A DNA stretch of 45,475 nucleotides from Vibrio crassostreae 9ZC13 (GCF_000272045.2 NZ_AJYZ02000019.1:292345-337819); one strand, 5' to 3'; shown: positions 34,301 through 44,647, numbered from the stretch's first letter. Translations and numbers: made by a program. The notes: generated from the letters alone by a model not told the origin.

Positions 34301-36333
34301 GTGATGGCGTGCATGAAGAGCTCGACCTTAACGGTAAAGTTGAAAATAGGGAGTTAGTACTCAGAAAGTCTGATGGAACCCGATTTGTTGCTTTGGTCAG
34401 TTACTATCTTTTTGAGATTGATGGTGAAGTCGCCACACTATTTTGGGCATTCGATATTTCAGAAATGAAGCGCCTTAACGAACAATTGGAAGAAGAGAAA
34501 CAGAGAGCCGATTTGGCGAGCCAAGCTAAATCGGAATTCTTAGCCAATATGAGCCATGAGATAAGAACCCCAATGAACGCCATTATTGGCTTGTCTTATC
34601 TGGCGATTGGCGAAATATCTAATCCTGTCGCTCGAAATTATATTGAGAAAGTGCACCGTTCTGGCCATTCGTTACTCGGTATCATCAATGACATCCTTGA
34701 TTTTTCAAAGATAGAAGCTGGGCAACTTGTTATTGATAACGTCCCGTTTGATCCCGTAACGACTTTTAAAGATGTGATTGAGTTGATGGAATCGAAAGCG
34801 GCTGAGAAGCAACTCAATTTGTCTATGGTCATCGACCCAGAGTTAGACACGCCACTACAAGGCGATCCATTGAGGTTGTTCCAAGTCATACTCAACCTTG
34901 TGGGCAACGCGATTAAGTTTACGGAACAAGGCAGCGTAGTATTAACGGTGGAGCATGTTGACTCGAACGACAGCAGCCTAACCATGAGAGTGAGTGTGAT
35001 GGATACCGGGATAGGCATTTCGGATGAGAACCGTCACAAGCTGTTTGAAGCCTTTAGCCAAGCGGATACCACAACGACACGTCGGTTTGGCGGTACAGGG
35101 CTTGGGCTCAACATTAGCCAGAAATTAGTTCATGCGATGGGCAGTCAAATTACGGTAGAGAGTGTTTACGGGCAAGGCAGTGAGTTCTCCTTTGTACTGA
35201 CATTGCCACGCTCAAGCTCGGATGCGTTAGCCGACTTCAAAGCTCAAGAGTTGCAACTGGATTATCAGATAGAGTTCAAAGGGCAAAGAGTGTTATTGGT
35301 TGAAGACAATGAGCTGAACCAAGATCTCGCCTTAGCATTTTTCAGTCGCTCTAAATTAAATGCCGATCTTGCTGAAAACGGAAAGGAAGCGCTGGAGTTA
35401 GCTAAAAACAACGACTACGAAATAATCTTCATGGATCTTCAAATGCCGATTATGGACGGCTTTGAAGCTACCCGTTTGATTCGTGAATTCGATATAGATG
35501 TACCGATTATTGCAATGTCAGCCAATGTTTTTGATGATGCGAAACAACGAGCGAGGGCGTCGGGCATCACGGACTTCTTGGATAAGCCTATTGTTATTGA
35601 TAAAGCGATGTCTTTGATTACTCGATACATTGTTCCTGAGGTCTTAGTTGAAGGTCGAGCGCCATCAGACACCTCTTCAGATACGATACTGGCCAGTGAT
35701 TCTGATAATAGTTCGGAATTACACTCCGATACTCAAACAGAGCAGCCTGTTTTCTCTCAGTCGAGGTTTGAGCAACTGACTCATCATGATGCGAAACTGC
35801 AAGAGAAGATGCTTGGTAGATTCTGCCAAGGGGCGCCTGACATTATGTCGGAAACCTTCGACAACCTAGTGCAAGATGAATGGGCGACGTTAGAGCGTAA
35901 TCTACATACCTTAAAAAGCATGGCAGCTTCGATTGGTGGATTGCGATTGGCAGAGTTACTCAGTGATTTAGAAAGCAAAGCGCATAACAAGGCGTGTGAT
36001 GAAGCAGATCTTAAGCAAGGCGAACTTGGGTTAATCGAACTGATTAAAGCAGTTGAGATCAGCTTTGATGTGTCTGGTGTTGGGGGATTCAATACGACAA
36101 GTACTGAAGAAGCCGATGCGAGTCTTGCTGATACCTCTGATTCACCGAGCATCACGTCAGAACAGCATGCTCAGTTGCTATCACTGCTGGATGCTTATGA
36201 TAACGATGCAACTCAATATGTGACTGAGTTACTGGCACAGTATCCACATTCTGTTGTTCTCAAAGATGTTCGAAGTGCGTTAGATAATTATGACTTTGAA
36301 CGAGCAAAAGAGGGGCTTGGCGCTTCTGAGTAG
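31354..36333 (+). CDS. Hybrid sensor histidine kinase with multiple periplasmic binding-protein domains (BvgS/EvgS type)
   Basis: 1659 residues. Signal or membrane segment at about 14-32. Bacterial extracellular solute-binding (PBPb) modules at roughly 45-265, 275-500 and 655-885, with an unassigned stretch at 505-650. Membrane helix near 886-906 ([17 protein letters not shown]), PAS 925-1045, HisKA with phospho-His H1068 ([12 protein letters not shown]), HATPase with N-box Asn 1185 and the GTGLGLNIS loop, REC 1312-1425 with D1361 (MDLQMP), and an HPt domain with H1518 ([13 protein letters not shown]). About 90 residues follow the HPt and resemble no domain I know. All relay residues are intact. 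Amino acids or similar small solutes are likely signals. The coupled HD-GYP regulator is the obvious output. Confidence 0.93.
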   Translation: MSDLWQMWGKWGKRYVIAIILFVVFVVRAASVNAEAAPDQQPNLWQDPDREITFVTLSSHYPYSFIGDDGKVDGIIRDWAYDLEERFNVKTNFISVDSHAEAKQALLDGKGDVFPFQQFDPSEGGRFLQTAPYISYQIAVILPTEDHLNNKIEQEAKRRIAMVRESIDLKRSGVQLSSIERVEFDTAIDAIRALEDGSVDGLLAEPVTTMDLAHKSGVENLAVNHVLDRWKNIKAAMVIRSNDNELLNLLNQQIATFDISKKNRILSKWLDDSPYRSPIKGVFGFGNPPYMYPDSTSVGLEHDIMQRALNDMGYRLGDVVTLPRTAARQAIDNNNSISFVSGVQLDDSSLHFVSDKVMDVDFVPVSLKRRKLDLKSAKNLSLGALLFDETSPIKNSVEVLESQLSIDRIDDLDSLESAFSQLRAQNVDLLMVERRVLTWFVTNTRFIEMREIQIHEDYKVSYPIYVDFRGAELRDRFNAALANLKREDGEFEPILRRQIKNDLTPVLKKADIIAQISAYFIVNDRFDELPKIFDIFDADNTFMVISALADNNKRPLESWFLGDVSTPSLDKKNTSKLSSVTKGVGYKTQTGSTNAGFMTFYFDVDSVEGSYVYFPAIEQFDSFGDGAKRYISDVYQSNSLAGELLNLSQNERQWIKSHPVLKIGIDPNSLPYEAVSSKGEYIGMIDDYLKLIEQKTGLRLEHVDVGSWQETRLLVDHRKVHLVSAAVENRSLGEGVKAGKPLFSSRLAIASRRDVNSLVLEEAAGWKIGILEGGANTEAIVDSYPEINWSMVSSTNDGLELVESGEFDAMIDTVDVLNYLIDSFGYRGIGIIGRLDFFLSPTLHVIKSEPLLLSIVNKAIGSISAEEHQKISAKWAAPKAIERVNYQLVYTISVFSLVILLLIIFWNRKLTKQISIAKEATEALEKAQNQLYNMLNSSPIAASVVFEEEVRYANDTAKRLFGVEDQALSSIDVAAIHDSLSVRDGVHEELDLNGKVENRELVLRKSDGTRFVALVSYYLFEIDGEVATLFWAFDISEMKRLNEQLEEEKQRADLASQAKSEFLANMSHEIRTPMNAIIGLSYLAIGEISNPVARNYIEKVHRSGHSLLGIINDILDFSKIEAGQLVIDNVPFDPVTTFKDVIELMESKAAEKQLNLSMVIDPELDTPLQGDPLRLFQVILNLVGNAIKFTEQGSVVLTVEHVDSNDSSLTMRVSVMDTGIGISDENRHKLFEAFSQADTTTTRRFGGTGLGLNISQKLVHAMGSQITVESVYGQGSEFSFVLTLPRSSSDALADFKAQELQLDYQIEFKGQRVLLVEDNELNQDLALAFFSRSKLNADLAENGKEALELAKNNDYEIIFMDLQMPIMDGFEATRLIREFDIDVPIIAMSANVFDDAKQRARASGITDFLDKPIVIDKAMSLITRYIVPEVLVEGRAPSDTSSDTILASDSDNSSELHSDTQTEQPVFSQSRFEQLTHHDAKLQEKMLGRFCQGAPDIMSETFDNLVQDEWATLERNLHTLKSMAASIGGLRLAELLSDLESKAHNKACDEADLKQGELGLIELIKAVEISFDVSGVGGFNTTSTEEADASLADTSDSPSITSEQHAQLLSLLDAYDNDATQYVTELLAQYPHSVVLKDVRSALDNYDFERAKEGLGASE

Positions 36334-36360
36334 TTGTCTTTTATAAATATCACTTCAACA

Positions 36361-36411
36361 TTAAAGCCTTTAGCTCTTATAGCGAAATACCGAGCTAGCT
36401 AAAGGCTTTAA
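36361..36411. terminator. Bidirectional terminator
   Basis: TTAAAGCCTTTAGCT (36361-36375) is exactly reverse-complemented at 36397-36411; an inner AGCTC/GAGCT pair extends it. It separates the convergent kinase and LysR genes. Confidence 0.85.
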
Positions 36412-36427
36412 ATCTATCTATACCGAA

Positions 36428-37318
36428 CTAACGACTCACGTTCTGTTTGATTAGCTCAACAACCGTATCGTATCGGTGCGGCAGTTTTCGGTTTCGTTTT
36501 TGAACCAGATACAGCGTTTCCTCTACTTCTACCTTTGGCGGCACAACGTGTAGCTTGTCTCTATCTGGGAAGTGTTCAACCGCGCCAGCCGGTAACACGG
36601 TAAAACCTAATCCTTTTGATACGGGTAGCAAGATCTGGTGAAGCTGATTGATGTAGCCAGATCTTGGTATCTCATTAACGTTGATGTTCGCTAAGTCTTT
36701 ATCTCCGCAAAGGTCGAAATACAAAGACAGATAGTGTGCAGAATCTGGGTGGGCAATCAGGCCAATGTCATTCAATACTTGCGGCGTTATCTCTAAATCA
36801 GCAAGGCTGTGGTGAACAATAAGACACAGTGCTTCTTTGCCGATGACTTGGCTTTGGTAGTAGCTGTCGTTCGGGGAATGCCTAACAATGCCGATATCGG
36901 TAGTGCCTTCGCTTAGGTCATTCAATATCTTTTTGTTTGGAGCGGCTTCTAAGTTAATGCTGAGCTCTTGGTGTTGCTGTTGAAGTTCAAGAAGCTTGGG
37001 ATACAGACGCAAAGAGAGTGAGCCAGAGCAAGACAAGTGACATTGCCCAGCATAAGGGTTATCAAAACTCAGAGACTCAAAAAGATCTTCTTGGTCTTTC
37101 TCTAGTTTGATCGCATAGCGATACATAATCCGACCCTGTTCGGTCAGTTCGAAGCTCTTGTTTTCTCGAGATAGCAGGTCACAATTACAAGCTTGTTCAA
37201 GCTTCTTGATGTGTTGGCTGACTCCAGGTTGTGTCATATACAACTTTTCTGCCGTTTGGGTGAAATGGCCAACTTCAACCAGAGTCTTAAACGTATTGAG
37301 CCAAAGTGGATTAATCAT
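36428..37318 (-). CDS. LysR family transcriptional regulator
   Basis: 296 residues from ATG 37318, chosen because AAGGTGAGT lies directly before it; an ATG 12 bases upstream is in frame but would overlap that site. Helix-turn-helix near 1-60 (WLNTFKTLVEVGHFTQTAEKLYMTQPGVSQHIKKLE), effector domain from 90. Divergent from an MFS transporter gene with a 227-base gap containing repeated TTGGTCTATTG sites, so it probably controls that transporter. Confidence 0.9.
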   Translation of the reverse strand: MINPLWLNTFKTLVEVGHFTQTAEKLYMTQPGVSQHIKKLEQACNCDLLSRENKSFELTEQGRIMYRYAIKLEKDQEDLFESLSFDNPYAGQCHLSCSGSLSLRLYPKLLELQQQHQELSINLEAAPNKKILNDLSEGTTDIGIVRHSPNDSYYQSQVIGKEALCLIVHHSLADLEITPQVLNDIGLIAHPDSAHYLSLYFDLCGDKDLANINVNEIPRSGYINQLHQILLPVSKGLGFTVLPAGAVEHFPDRDKLHVVPPKVEVEETLYLVQKRNRKLPHRYDTVVELIKQNVSR

Positions 37319-37441
37319 ACTCACCTTCAAATACTAAAGCCTATAAATAACAGAAAATTATTATTATCTTAAGTAATGATAATTTCAACTCTAGCGTCTT
37401 AAGTAACGCTAATCAAAGTCATGTGGTGGTAGCACTTTATA

Positions 37442-37521
37442 TTGGTCTATTGGTCGCTTTGTAGAGTTGCTATGAGTAACAAAGTGTTGCGACTTTGTTG
37501 AATTTTTGGTCTATTGACCAA
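37442..37521. promoter_or_regulatory. Repeated TTGGTCTATTG operator-like sites
   Basis: TTGGTCTATTG occurs at 37442-37452 and again at 37506-37516, 64 bp apart. The second is part of the inverted repeat TTGGTC-TATT-GACCAA (37506-37521). Both lie between the divergent LysR and MFS genes. Spacing of about six helical turns fits binding by a LysR tetramer or looping. Confidence 0.55.
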
Positions 37522-37545
37522 CTGTGCTCATATTTAGGAACGAAG

Positions 37546-38721
37546 ATGAATAGAAATGTTTGGCTGCTCTCACTGTGTCAGGCCTTGTTGATGACGGGTA
37601 ACATATTACTGATCTCTGTGATTGGTTTGATCGGTAAGCAGATTGCACCCAGTGTCAGCATGATCACCTTGCCGGTTGCACTGCAGTTTTTGGGTCTAAT
37701 GGCAGCCACTATTCCTGCATCTTTAATTTCAGGCAAGTTAGGGAGAAAGAGAGGATTTAGCATTGGTAATGTGGTTGGCATTACAGGAGCTAGTCTTGCC
37801 ACCTACGCACTGTCTCAGCAAAATTTCTATCTGTTTTGTTTCGCTACGTTCTTACTTGGGATAGGCATAGGTTTTGGCACGCTTTATCGTTTTGCTGCAA
37901 TCGAGGTGTGTGATGAAAATGCACGTCATCGAGCGATCTCTATCTCGATGGCTGGTGGCGTTTTAGCCGCGGTATTAGGACCAAATTTGGCGATTATGTC
38001 GCAACAGTGGTCGCAAGATGGCTTGTACATTGGTGCTTTTGCTTCTTTGATTGGATTGAACATTCTTGCGTTACTCATCTTACAAACAATTCAGTTTCCA
38101 AAAGTCTCTTTTAATAGTCAGGCACCTAAATCCGATCCTCTCAGTGTGATAGTAAAAGCGCCTAACTTTATTGGCGCAGTGTTTGCTGCCATGGTCGCTT
38201 ATGCGGTGATGAATATCCTGATGACAGCAACGCCATTGGCAATGATTGGTTGTGGCTTTGACTTTACCAAAGCAGCGGGCGTCATTGAGTGGCACGTATT
38301 GGGGATGTTTGTTCCTGCATTTTTTACTGGTTCACTTATCGAGAAGTTTGGCTCAAGAATGATGATCTTGGCAGGCGGGGTTCTGTTCGTCGTCTGTATC
38401 GCAATTAACATTCATGGCGAATCTATCTGGCACTTCAGAGCGGCTCTAGTTGTGCTTGGTGTCGGTTGGAACTTTATGTTTATCGCGGCAACAGGTTTGT
38501 TTAGTCAGTCCTACCAATCGCAGAATAAAGCTAAGGCACAAGCGTTTAATGAATTTATTGTCTTTGGCTGTGTGACGATTACAGCGATGCTCTCTGGCTG
38601 GCTAGAATCGACAGCAGGGTGGCAGAACCTTAATATCTACGTATTACCATTCGTGTTAGCTGTTATCTTGCTGTTTGCATTTAGTGCTCGTAAATCGCGT
38701 ATTCAAAAGCAGCCTGTGTAA
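37546..38721 (+). CDS. MFS transporter
   Basis: 391 residues, twelve predicted helices. The cytoplasmic loop between helices 2 and 3 carries the family motif (SGKLGRKRGFSIGN). ATG 37546 is chosen: AGGAACGAAG precedes it and the first helix starts at once (VWLLSLCQALLMTGNILLISV); the longer frame from 37495 would overlap the operator-like repeat. The substrate is not evident; the divergent LysR gene suggests inducible efflux or uptake. Confidence 0.88.
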   Translation: MNRNVWLLSLCQALLMTGNILLISVIGLIGKQIAPSVSMITLPVALQFLGLMAATIPASLISGKLGRKRGFSIGNVVGITGASLATYALSQQNFYLFCFATFLLGIGIGFGTLYRFAAIEVCDENARHRAISISMAGGVLAAVLGPNLAIMSQQWSQDGLYIGAFASLIGLNILALLILQTIQFPKVSFNSQAPKSDPLSVIVKAPNFIGAVFAAMVAYAVMNILMTATPLAMIGCGFDFTKAAGVIEWHVLGMFVPAFFTGSLIEKFGSRMMILAGGVLFVVCIAINIHGESIWHFRAALVVLGVGWNFMFIAATGLFSQSYQSQNKAKAQAFNEFIVFGCVTITAMLSGWLESTAGWQNLNIYVLPFVLAVILLFAFSARKSRIQKQPV

Positions 38722-38794
38722 TGGCTCATCGAATAGTGGTTCAGTAAATTCGTTACTGTGATTAAAACCCTAGTATCTCGAACTGCGACCAATA

Positions 38795-38823
38795 AAAAGC
38801 CCTACCAAATCGGTAGGGCTTTT
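38795..38823. terminator. Bidirectional terminator between the MFS and metalloprotease genes
   Basis: AAAAGCCCTACC (38795-38806) pairs perfectly with GGTAGGGCTTTT (38812-38823) around AAATC. Confidence 0.92.
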
Positions 38824-38974
38824 GCTTACGGCTTAAATAATAACGTTTCCTTAAAACTGCTGTCTTGGCTCATGCTCGAAGACAACAGTGCTTAAGCTTG
38901 CTTGTAAGTACGTGTGATAGAGCCGCGTACTTATTTTGATGGTCTATCGTTTAAAACCTAAGACCCAAGATGAG

Positions 38975-41731
38975 CTACAGGTCGACCAAAATTGTCTTAG
39001 TCGTAATCCCACCTTGGTCATCGATTATCTTCAGAGTCACCTCGTGCTTTCCGTATGAAGGGAAGATAGAAGTGAATGTGCGACCTCGTTTCACCTTTCC
39101 GTTTGGAAGTGTCCACTCGGTATCAACAATACGACCATCGCTGTCTGAACTTGTAGACCACATGGTTACCCAGCGGCCCAAGTGAATGTACTTCGCGCTC
39201 GCTTCTGGAAGGGCGTTTGGAGATTCAACACTCACTACGGAGCTAAATGAAGCGGTAGCGCCTTTGTCGTCGACAACAGTCAAGTTCACCGTGTATTCGC
39301 CCGCTTGCTCGTAAGACCAAGTTGGTGCCACTTCGTTACTTGTTGTGCCGTTCCCAAAGTCCCATAGGTAACGGGCGATCTCACCGTCTTGGTCTGAGCT
39401 GAAGTTGTTTGCAGAAACAGTCAGACCAGTCACATTAAGCTCGAAGTTCGCAGTAGGAACGATGTTGTGTTGGCTTACTTTAGATAAGCGAACCACACCG
39501 TATTCGTTGTTATCACTCTGATTCACAATATCGACCGCTAAACCAAACTCCGTCAGGATGCGTCCTGAATCAGGCGCTTGAGGCGATGTGTAATCTTGGT
39601 CATCCGAGAAGCTAGCATTGCCAACCAAACTGGTATCTTCGAGTACATCGTTGTCGCTGTTTACAAGACGCATTGGAGTATGATCTTTGAGTGAAAACGC
39701 TGCGTCTCGAACTTGGTAGCGTGTTTGAGCCGCTTCACCAGAGTTTGCCCACACCATGGCATTTTGGTCTGCATCGACCACGCCTAACCAACCTTCACCA
39801 GGGTGTTTACCTACCCAGTTGTCGGTGAGTGATTCGTCGACGTACCAAATGATCAAGCCAGGGTCGAATGACATCAGTTGTCCCATGCGTTTGATGTTCG
39901 CTAGGCCTTCATCAACATCCATGTGGCTGCGCCATTGCAATAGATAGTAGTGCTGCGCTTGATGGAATCCATTACTCAGCTTGTAACCATTAAGGGAGAA
40001 GGTGGAGTTGCTCTCACCATCGTCTATTGAGGTCACTTCACCATCGACAACAACAGCAAGGTTATCTAAATAGAAGCCTTCCATTGCTAAGCCGCCATCG
40101 GTGATGTATTCAAAAGACAGTTCCACTTCTTGGCCTGCCCATTGTGAAACGTCGAACTCAGCGTCGACCCATCCGCCAGATTCGCCGCCAATAGCAGGAA
40201 CGAGGTCCGTGTTGTATGGATCGTCCATTGAGGTAATGTTTCCTGCAATGGCTTGTCCGTTGATTAGCACGCGCGCAAAGTCGTAGTCTTTTTCAATCTC
40301 ATACCAAGTTTTGAAAGACAGCAGTGCAGAATCACCCGCTGGGATCATCAACTTGCGAGTCATACTGTTTTTCAGATCATCGCCTTTTTGAGAGTGGAAT
40401 GAATACTCGCCCTCAAAGGGTTTCAGACTTTCAATCTGCTTTTCAGGAAGATCCACTTTGATCATGTTAGGACGACTGTTATCCGTTGTTTGGAACAGCG
40501 TATACACTTGTGGATTGTCTTCTAGGTCATCAATCGAGAGCTGATCATCGTTAACCCAACGTCCGCCAATCGATTTCTGTAGGAAGTGTTTTGCCCAAGA
40601 ACTGAATGCCGTTGGTTGTGTACCACCAATTTGACCAGCCCAACTGCCCGAAGACATGATTGACCAGTAAGAAACCGGTTCGCCTCTGCCTGTGTATTGC
40701 GTGTCATACTCGTCTGGTAAGCCTAAATCATGACCATATTCGTGGGCACAAACACCTGCAGCCGCATCAATCGGTTGAATGGTGTAATCGAACGCCGCGT
40801 ATTGGCCACCAAATCGATCTGGAAGCGAGCTAGAAGTACCTTCCAGTACATGAGTGCGACCAAGGTTGAATCGGTGAGACCAAATCGCATCAGGGCCTAA
40901 CACGCCACCACCGGCTTCTTCGCCTACCGATGCATGAAACACCATCAGGTGGTCAATCACACCATCGGGTTCGCGGAAATTTCCGTCACCGTCGTAATCG
41001 TAACGATCTTCGATGTCGTAATCGGCAAGGTTGATACTCGGATCTTGAGCCAGTTGATTCAGCGCTTCACGAACCAGTTCTTGGGCGTTTAGGTCGTTGT
41101 CGGTGGTAGGGGAGTTGCCACCATAGAATGACGCAGGCTTAGAGGCGCGATACCAACCTGCCGCTTGACCTGCAACGCTGTAACTGTCGCCTGATTCGCT
41201 TTGGTAATATTGGCGCATCGAGATTAGGTTTTCGCCATTTGGCCCTGTGTAGCCAGAATTTGAAAACAACAACTCTTGATAATGTTCAGGGCTGTAGCTC
41301 TCGTAGAGCATCTGCGTGTGCTCTTCGGTCAACTTGTTGTCATCCCAGTTCAAATCAGGGAAATCGACCAATAGAGCGAGTACTTTATCGGTGCGCTTGG
41401 TGCCGACTTCTAAAGCAAAGACACTCGCTTTTTTAACGCCAGACCCTTTTTCTATGGCTTTGAGTATTTTTGCGCGTTGCTCAAGTGCTTTTTTTCCGAA
41501 TTGAGCATCGCCTTTGAAACCGGAATTGATTTTATTATTCAAGTAACGGTCAAGCGCATCCTGCTTTGCCACATCGGTTGCATCTTGGTCGACTAAGCCT
41601 TGTCTAACTAGCATTTCAATGAGTTTGTCTTCATTAACTACGCCTAAATCAATAGGTGTTTTTGCATAACCACTGACGCTAAATAGAGTAAGCATTGCTG
41701 AAGCCAACAATGTACTTCTCATCATTTTCAT
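38975..41731 (-). CDS. prtV: Secreted M6 family zinc metalloprotease, PrtV-like
   Basis: 918 residues, the length I recall for V. cholerae PrtV. Signal peptide to about residue 23 (SVSGYA), a propeptide-like N-terminal domain (about 25-105), then the M6 catalytic region with the zinc motif HEYGH at 330-334 followed by DLGLPDEYDT. A jelly-roll-like insert lies at about 430-570, and two PKD-type domains end the protein (about 755-835, with YLWDFGNGTTSNEVAPTWSY, and about 836-918). PrtV is secreted, autoprocessed and degrades host proteins and grazer targets. AAAGGAAA precedes the ATG. The preceding gene on the same strand encodes a protein similar to the N-terminal domain. Confidence 0.93.
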   Translation of the reverse strand: MKMMRSTLLASAMLTLFSVSGYAKTPIDLGVVNEDKLIEMLVRQGLVDQDATDVAKQDALDRYLNNKINSGFKGDAQFGKKALEQRAKILKAIEKGSGVKKASVFALEVGTKRTDKVLALLVDFPDLNWDDNKLTEEHTQMLYESYSPEHYQELLFSNSGYTGPNGENLISMRQYYQSESGDSYSVAGQAAGWYRASKPASFYGGNSPTTDNDLNAQELVREALNQLAQDPSINLADYDIEDRYDYDGDGNFREPDGVIDHLMVFHASVGEEAGGGVLGPDAIWSHRFNLGRTHVLEGTSSSLPDRFGGQYAAFDYTIQPIDAAAGVCAHEYGHDLGLPDEYDTQYTGRGEPVSYWSIMSSGSWAGQIGGTQPTAFSSWAKHFLQKSIGGRWVNDDQLSIDDLEDNPQVYTLFQTTDNSRPNMIKVDLPEKQIESLKPFEGEYSFHSQKGDDLKNSMTRKLMIPAGDSALLSFKTWYEIEKDYDFARVLINGQAIAGNITSMDDPYNTDLVPAIGGESGGWVDAEFDVSQWAGQEVELSFEYITDGGLAMEGFYLDNLAVVVDGEVTSIDDGESNSTFSLNGYKLSNGFHQAQHYYLLQWRSHMDVDEGLANIKRMGQLMSFDPGLIIWYVDESLTDNWVGKHPGEGWLGVVDADQNAMVWANSGEAAQTRYQVRDAAFSLKDHTPMRLVNSDNDVLEDTSLVGNASFSDDQDYTSPQAPDSGRILTEFGLAVDIVNQSDNNEYGVVRLSKVSQHNIVPTANFELNVTGLTVSANNFSSDQDGEIARYLWDFGNGTTSNEVAPTWSYEQAGEYTVNLTVVDDKGATASFSSVVSVESPNALPEASAKYIHLGRWVTMWSTSSDSDGRIVDTEWTLPNGKVKRGRTFTSIFPSYGKHEVTLKIIDDQGGITTKTILVDL

Positions 41732-41778
41732 TATATTTCCTTTTTATATTTCCATGTCGATATCAGTATCAACTTGCC

Positions 41779-42105
41779 TTATTCGGATCTGTTGTCCGAG
41801 TTTGGCCTAATACACTCTTGTGGTGTCTTATTTAACTGACGTGTGTTTGTTGTATGTTTTTTACCTTCTATCTCTTTTGTATTGGTTGTCTCTTTTCTAT
41901 TTTTTGAATCAAACGGAGTGCTCTTCACTTTTTTAGCGTTGAGATAGATACGCAAAGCTTCTTGATTTTCCTCATAGGTTAAGCCTGAACAGATAACACC
42001 TTGTTTTATCAATGACTTAAGCAATAGTTCGTCGTTCTCAATAGTGGAAGCCTGTGACAGTGAGGAAAAAATTAGAACCATTAAAGCCATTGTTTTGTGT
42101 GACAT
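41779..42105 (-). CDS. Small secreted protein similar to the PrtV N-terminal (propeptide) region
   Basis: 108 residues with a signal peptide ending at SQA near residue 19. Residues 20-60 align by eye with residues 30-70 of the protease encoded next: ENDELLLKSLIKQGV beside NEDKLIEMLVRQGL, and EALRIYLNAKK beside DALDRYLNNKI. The remaining 50 residues are basic and polar (Lys, Thr, Asn) and look disordered. One unpaired cysteine-rich patch is absent; only C39 and C97 are seen. It ends 47 bases before the protease start, so co-expression is likely. A propeptide-like inhibitor or foldase is the obvious idea, but this is inference. The ribosome site is weak. Confidence 0.65.
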   Translation of the reverse strand: MSHKTMALMVLIFSSLSQASTIENDELLLKSLIKQGVICSGLTYEENQEALRIYLNAKKVKSTPFDSKNRKETTNTKEIEGKKHTTNTRQLNKTPQECIRPNSDNRSE

Positions 42106-42514
42106 TATTATATCAAGCCATTAGTTTTGGTTATGTAACAAAATATATTTATAAATTTTACCAATCAAATGGATAATTATTACAATTAATTATTCGTTCC
42201 GGTTTCAACATTTAGAGTTAATATAAAATAAGGAGTGCTATTTATTCTATTGTCAGTTATTTAATGGGTTTTGTTGAATGAATAGTTGATAGTTTGGATG
42301 TTTAATAACATTGATTAGGTCGTGGTTATTATTCTGGAGGGCGCTTTATACAAGGCGTTGTGTTCTAACTAATAAGATGATTTTTTATTATCGGTGTTTT
42401 AAAATACGCATGTAATAACTGAGTCATTAGTAAATACCCATGCTCAAATTATTTTTACTCAAAATATCAATAATTAGGGTATTGAGAGTAACTTTCAGTG
42501 TTTAAATGACGTGA
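42106..42514. other. AT-rich intergenic region
   Basis: About 400 bases with very low G+C and no acceptable ORF. It must hold the promoter of the protease operon on the minus strand. On the plus side it directly abuts the broken Lrp-type gene, so a breakpoint may lie near 42510. No repeat or integrase site was recognised. Confidence 0.5.
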
Positions 42515-42919
42515 AATTTAACAATAGCAGAGCTGGTCGGGTTGTCACCGCCTGCTTGCTTAAAGCGAGTGAAACGGCTGAGAGAAGAGGGCGTGATTGT
42601 CGGTGGTGTGTCCATCATTAATCCAGAACTGACCGGCAGTAAGATGACTTTGGTTGTGTCCGTGGAAATGGAGCGTGATCGAGGGGATATTTACCAAATC
42701 TTTCGCCATTCTATTTCAAAGGCAGAAGAGGTCACGCAGTGCTATCAGATATCAGGCAGCTTTGATTTCATGCTGATTGTGACGGTCAAAGACATTCAAG
42801 CCTACGAAGACTTTGTGGAGCGAGTACTACGCAAAGATCTGAATATTCGTAAATTCCATACCTCTGTCTCAATGAGAACCGTGAAATTTACCACTGCCGT
42901 AAACTTAGATGAGTCGTGA
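42515..42919 (+). pseudogene. N-terminally truncated Lrp/AsnC family regulator
   Basis: The frame opens after a TGA at 42512 and reads NLTIAELVGLSPPACLKRVK, which is the second helix and recognition helix of an Lrp/AsnC helix-turn-helix, followed by REEGVIVGGVSIINPE and a full RAM effector domain to residue 125 counted from TTG 42542. The usual first 30 or so residues (the LDxxDxxIL helix) are absent, and the upstream DNA is AT-rich and non-coding in every frame. The only starts are a TTG inside the DNA-binding helix or rarer codons. Likely a 5'-deleted gene; a short RAM-only protein might still be made. Confidence 0.7.
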
Positions 42920-43084
42920 CTGTTGGCGTGAGAAGATAGTGAAGTTATTAGCTTTGTGAGGTACTTAGCTAATATTTGTATAAATAGCAGGCATTTACAC
43001 AAAATGTGACGTTCACATTTTGTCATAACTTTAATAATTGTATATATTCCTCGCCTAAAATAATAATTAACCTAAGTTAATATA

Positions 43085-44647
43085 ATGACTGTCAGCTCAT
43101 CTACTCAATCTCGTGAAACGCTTCTCAGCGAAAACGAACAACTTGTCTCTACCACTGATTTAAAAGGCGTGATTACGTACAGTAATGATGCTTTTTGTCG
43201 CATAGCGGAATACAGCCAACAAGAATTGCTAGGGCAACACCACAATATCGTAAGGCATAACGATATGCCGAAAGCCGCTTTTGCTGATATGTGGGTTAAC
43301 CTAAAGCAAGGTAAAGCTTGGCGTGGCATCGTAAAAAACAAAACCAAATCTGGTGGGTTTTACTGGGTCGATGCTTATGTAACTCCAATTTACGACAATG
43401 GTAAGGTGAGTGGCTACCAATCTGTTCGTGTTAAGCCAAAGAATGAATGGATACAAGTTGCAGATAAGGCTTACCAAGGCCTCTTGAAGGCTGAAAAGTC
43501 GGGTCGCCAATGGTCATTAAAGATCAGTGACAGTGTTCGTTACGCCGTGTTGCTAGGCTCTTTGGCTGCGCCGTTAATTTCAAATCTCATTGAAGTAGGG
43601 CAAGTATCACAATGGTTGTTGAGCCTACTTCCTGTTTCAGCATTAGCACTGCTTTTCCGACAAGAGCTGATTGATACTCCACTGCAGTTGAAAAAGCTGC
43701 AATCTAAATTCGATAGTGTTAGTCGTCTTGTTTATTCAGGTAATAGTCAGTTCTCTATTGCCGATTTTCACTTAAAACTATTGTCTGCAAGAATCCACAC
43801 CGTATTAGGTCGCATGACAGACTCAGCCAAGCCGTTACAAGATTTGGCTGACAACCTAAATGCGACGTCATTTGAAGTATCAGAAGCCTTAGATCAACAA
43901 ACAAAAGACATTCTTCAAGTACGAGAGGCGACTGAAGAGGTTGAAGTCACCGCCAATGAGGTCTCTTCTCGCACAGAAGAAGCGCACCAGATTGTTGATG
44001 TGACTTTGCAAACCTGTGCTGGCGCTAAAGAAAGCATTAATCAAACTCATCAAAACTTAGAGAGCCTAGCTTCTCAGGCTGAAAAGGCGACTCAAACGAC
44101 TTACCAACTGAGCGATCAAGCGCAGAGCGTAAGCAAGATAATGGAAGAGATTGGTGGAATCGCCGAACAAACCAACTTGTTGGCCCTGAACGCTGCGATT
44201 GAAGCGGCGAGAGCGGGCGAGCAAGGACGAGGCTTTGCCGTTGTTGCCGACGAAGTCCGTGCATTGTCGGGTCGAACCTCAAAGGCTACGGTTCAGATCA
44301 AAGAGAGCATCGATACCATGCTAACGACGATTGAAGGGTGGCAAAAAGATATTCTGGCGAACCGTGAGCAAACGGACGCATGTGGTGATGTTGCGAAGGT
44401 GAGTGCAGAGCGCTTGTCGGAAGTCGAAAACCTAATGCAATCCATGAATGAACTCATGCAGTCTGTTGAAAGTTCTGCTCATAAGCAACGTGAGCTGTCG
44501 AGTGAAGTCAATCTGCATATGCAGTCTATCGCCTCGACCGCAGAACAAAACTTAGTGGCAACGCATTCTGTGAAAGACCACTCCACAGAGCTAAAAGAAC
44601 AAGTCAATGAGTTCTACCAACTGGCAAAGCGTTTCGAAGAAAAATAG
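43085..44647 (+). CDS. Aer-like PAS-containing chemotaxis receptor
   Basis: 520 residues. N-terminal PAS domain at about 15-115 ([39 protein letters not shown], in parts: [30 protein letters not shown]), typical of FAD-binding Aer proteins. A membrane hairpin lies at about 150-200 with no periplasmic domain, then a methyl-accepting coiled coil with the tip [20 protein letters not shown] at about 360-380. Senses redox or oxygen from the cytosolic side of the membrane. The ribosome site is weak. Convergent with the transketolase gene. Confidence 0.93.
   Translation: MTVSSSTQSRETLLSENEQLVSTTDLKGVITYSNDAFCRIAEYSQQELLGQHHNIVRHNDMPKAAFADMWVNLKQGKAWRGIVKNKTKSGGFYWVDAYVTPIYDNGKVSGYQSVRVKPKNEWIQVADKAYQGLLKAEKSGRQWSLKISDSVRYAVLLGSLAAPLISNLIEVGQVSQWLLSLLPVSALALLFRQELIDTPLQLKKLQSKFDSVSRLVYSGNSQFSIADFHLKLLSARIHTVLGRMTDSAKPLQDLADNLNATSFEVSEALDQQTKDILQVREATEEVEVTANEVSSRTEEAHQIVDVTLQTCAGAKESINQTHQNLESLASQAEKATQTTYQLSDQAQSVSKIMEEIGGIAEQTNLLALNAAIEAARAGEQGRGFAVVADEVRALSGRTSKATVQIKESIDTMLTTIEGWQKDILANREQTDACGDVAKVSAERLSEVENLMQSMNELMQSVESSAHKQRELSSEVNLHMQSIASTAEQNLVATHSVKDHSTELKEQVNEFYQLAKRFEEK

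Noticed and set aside
42340..42400. attC-like stem near GGCGCTTTATACAAGGCG
   Set aside because: Short imperfect match without the conserved core and inverse core sites.
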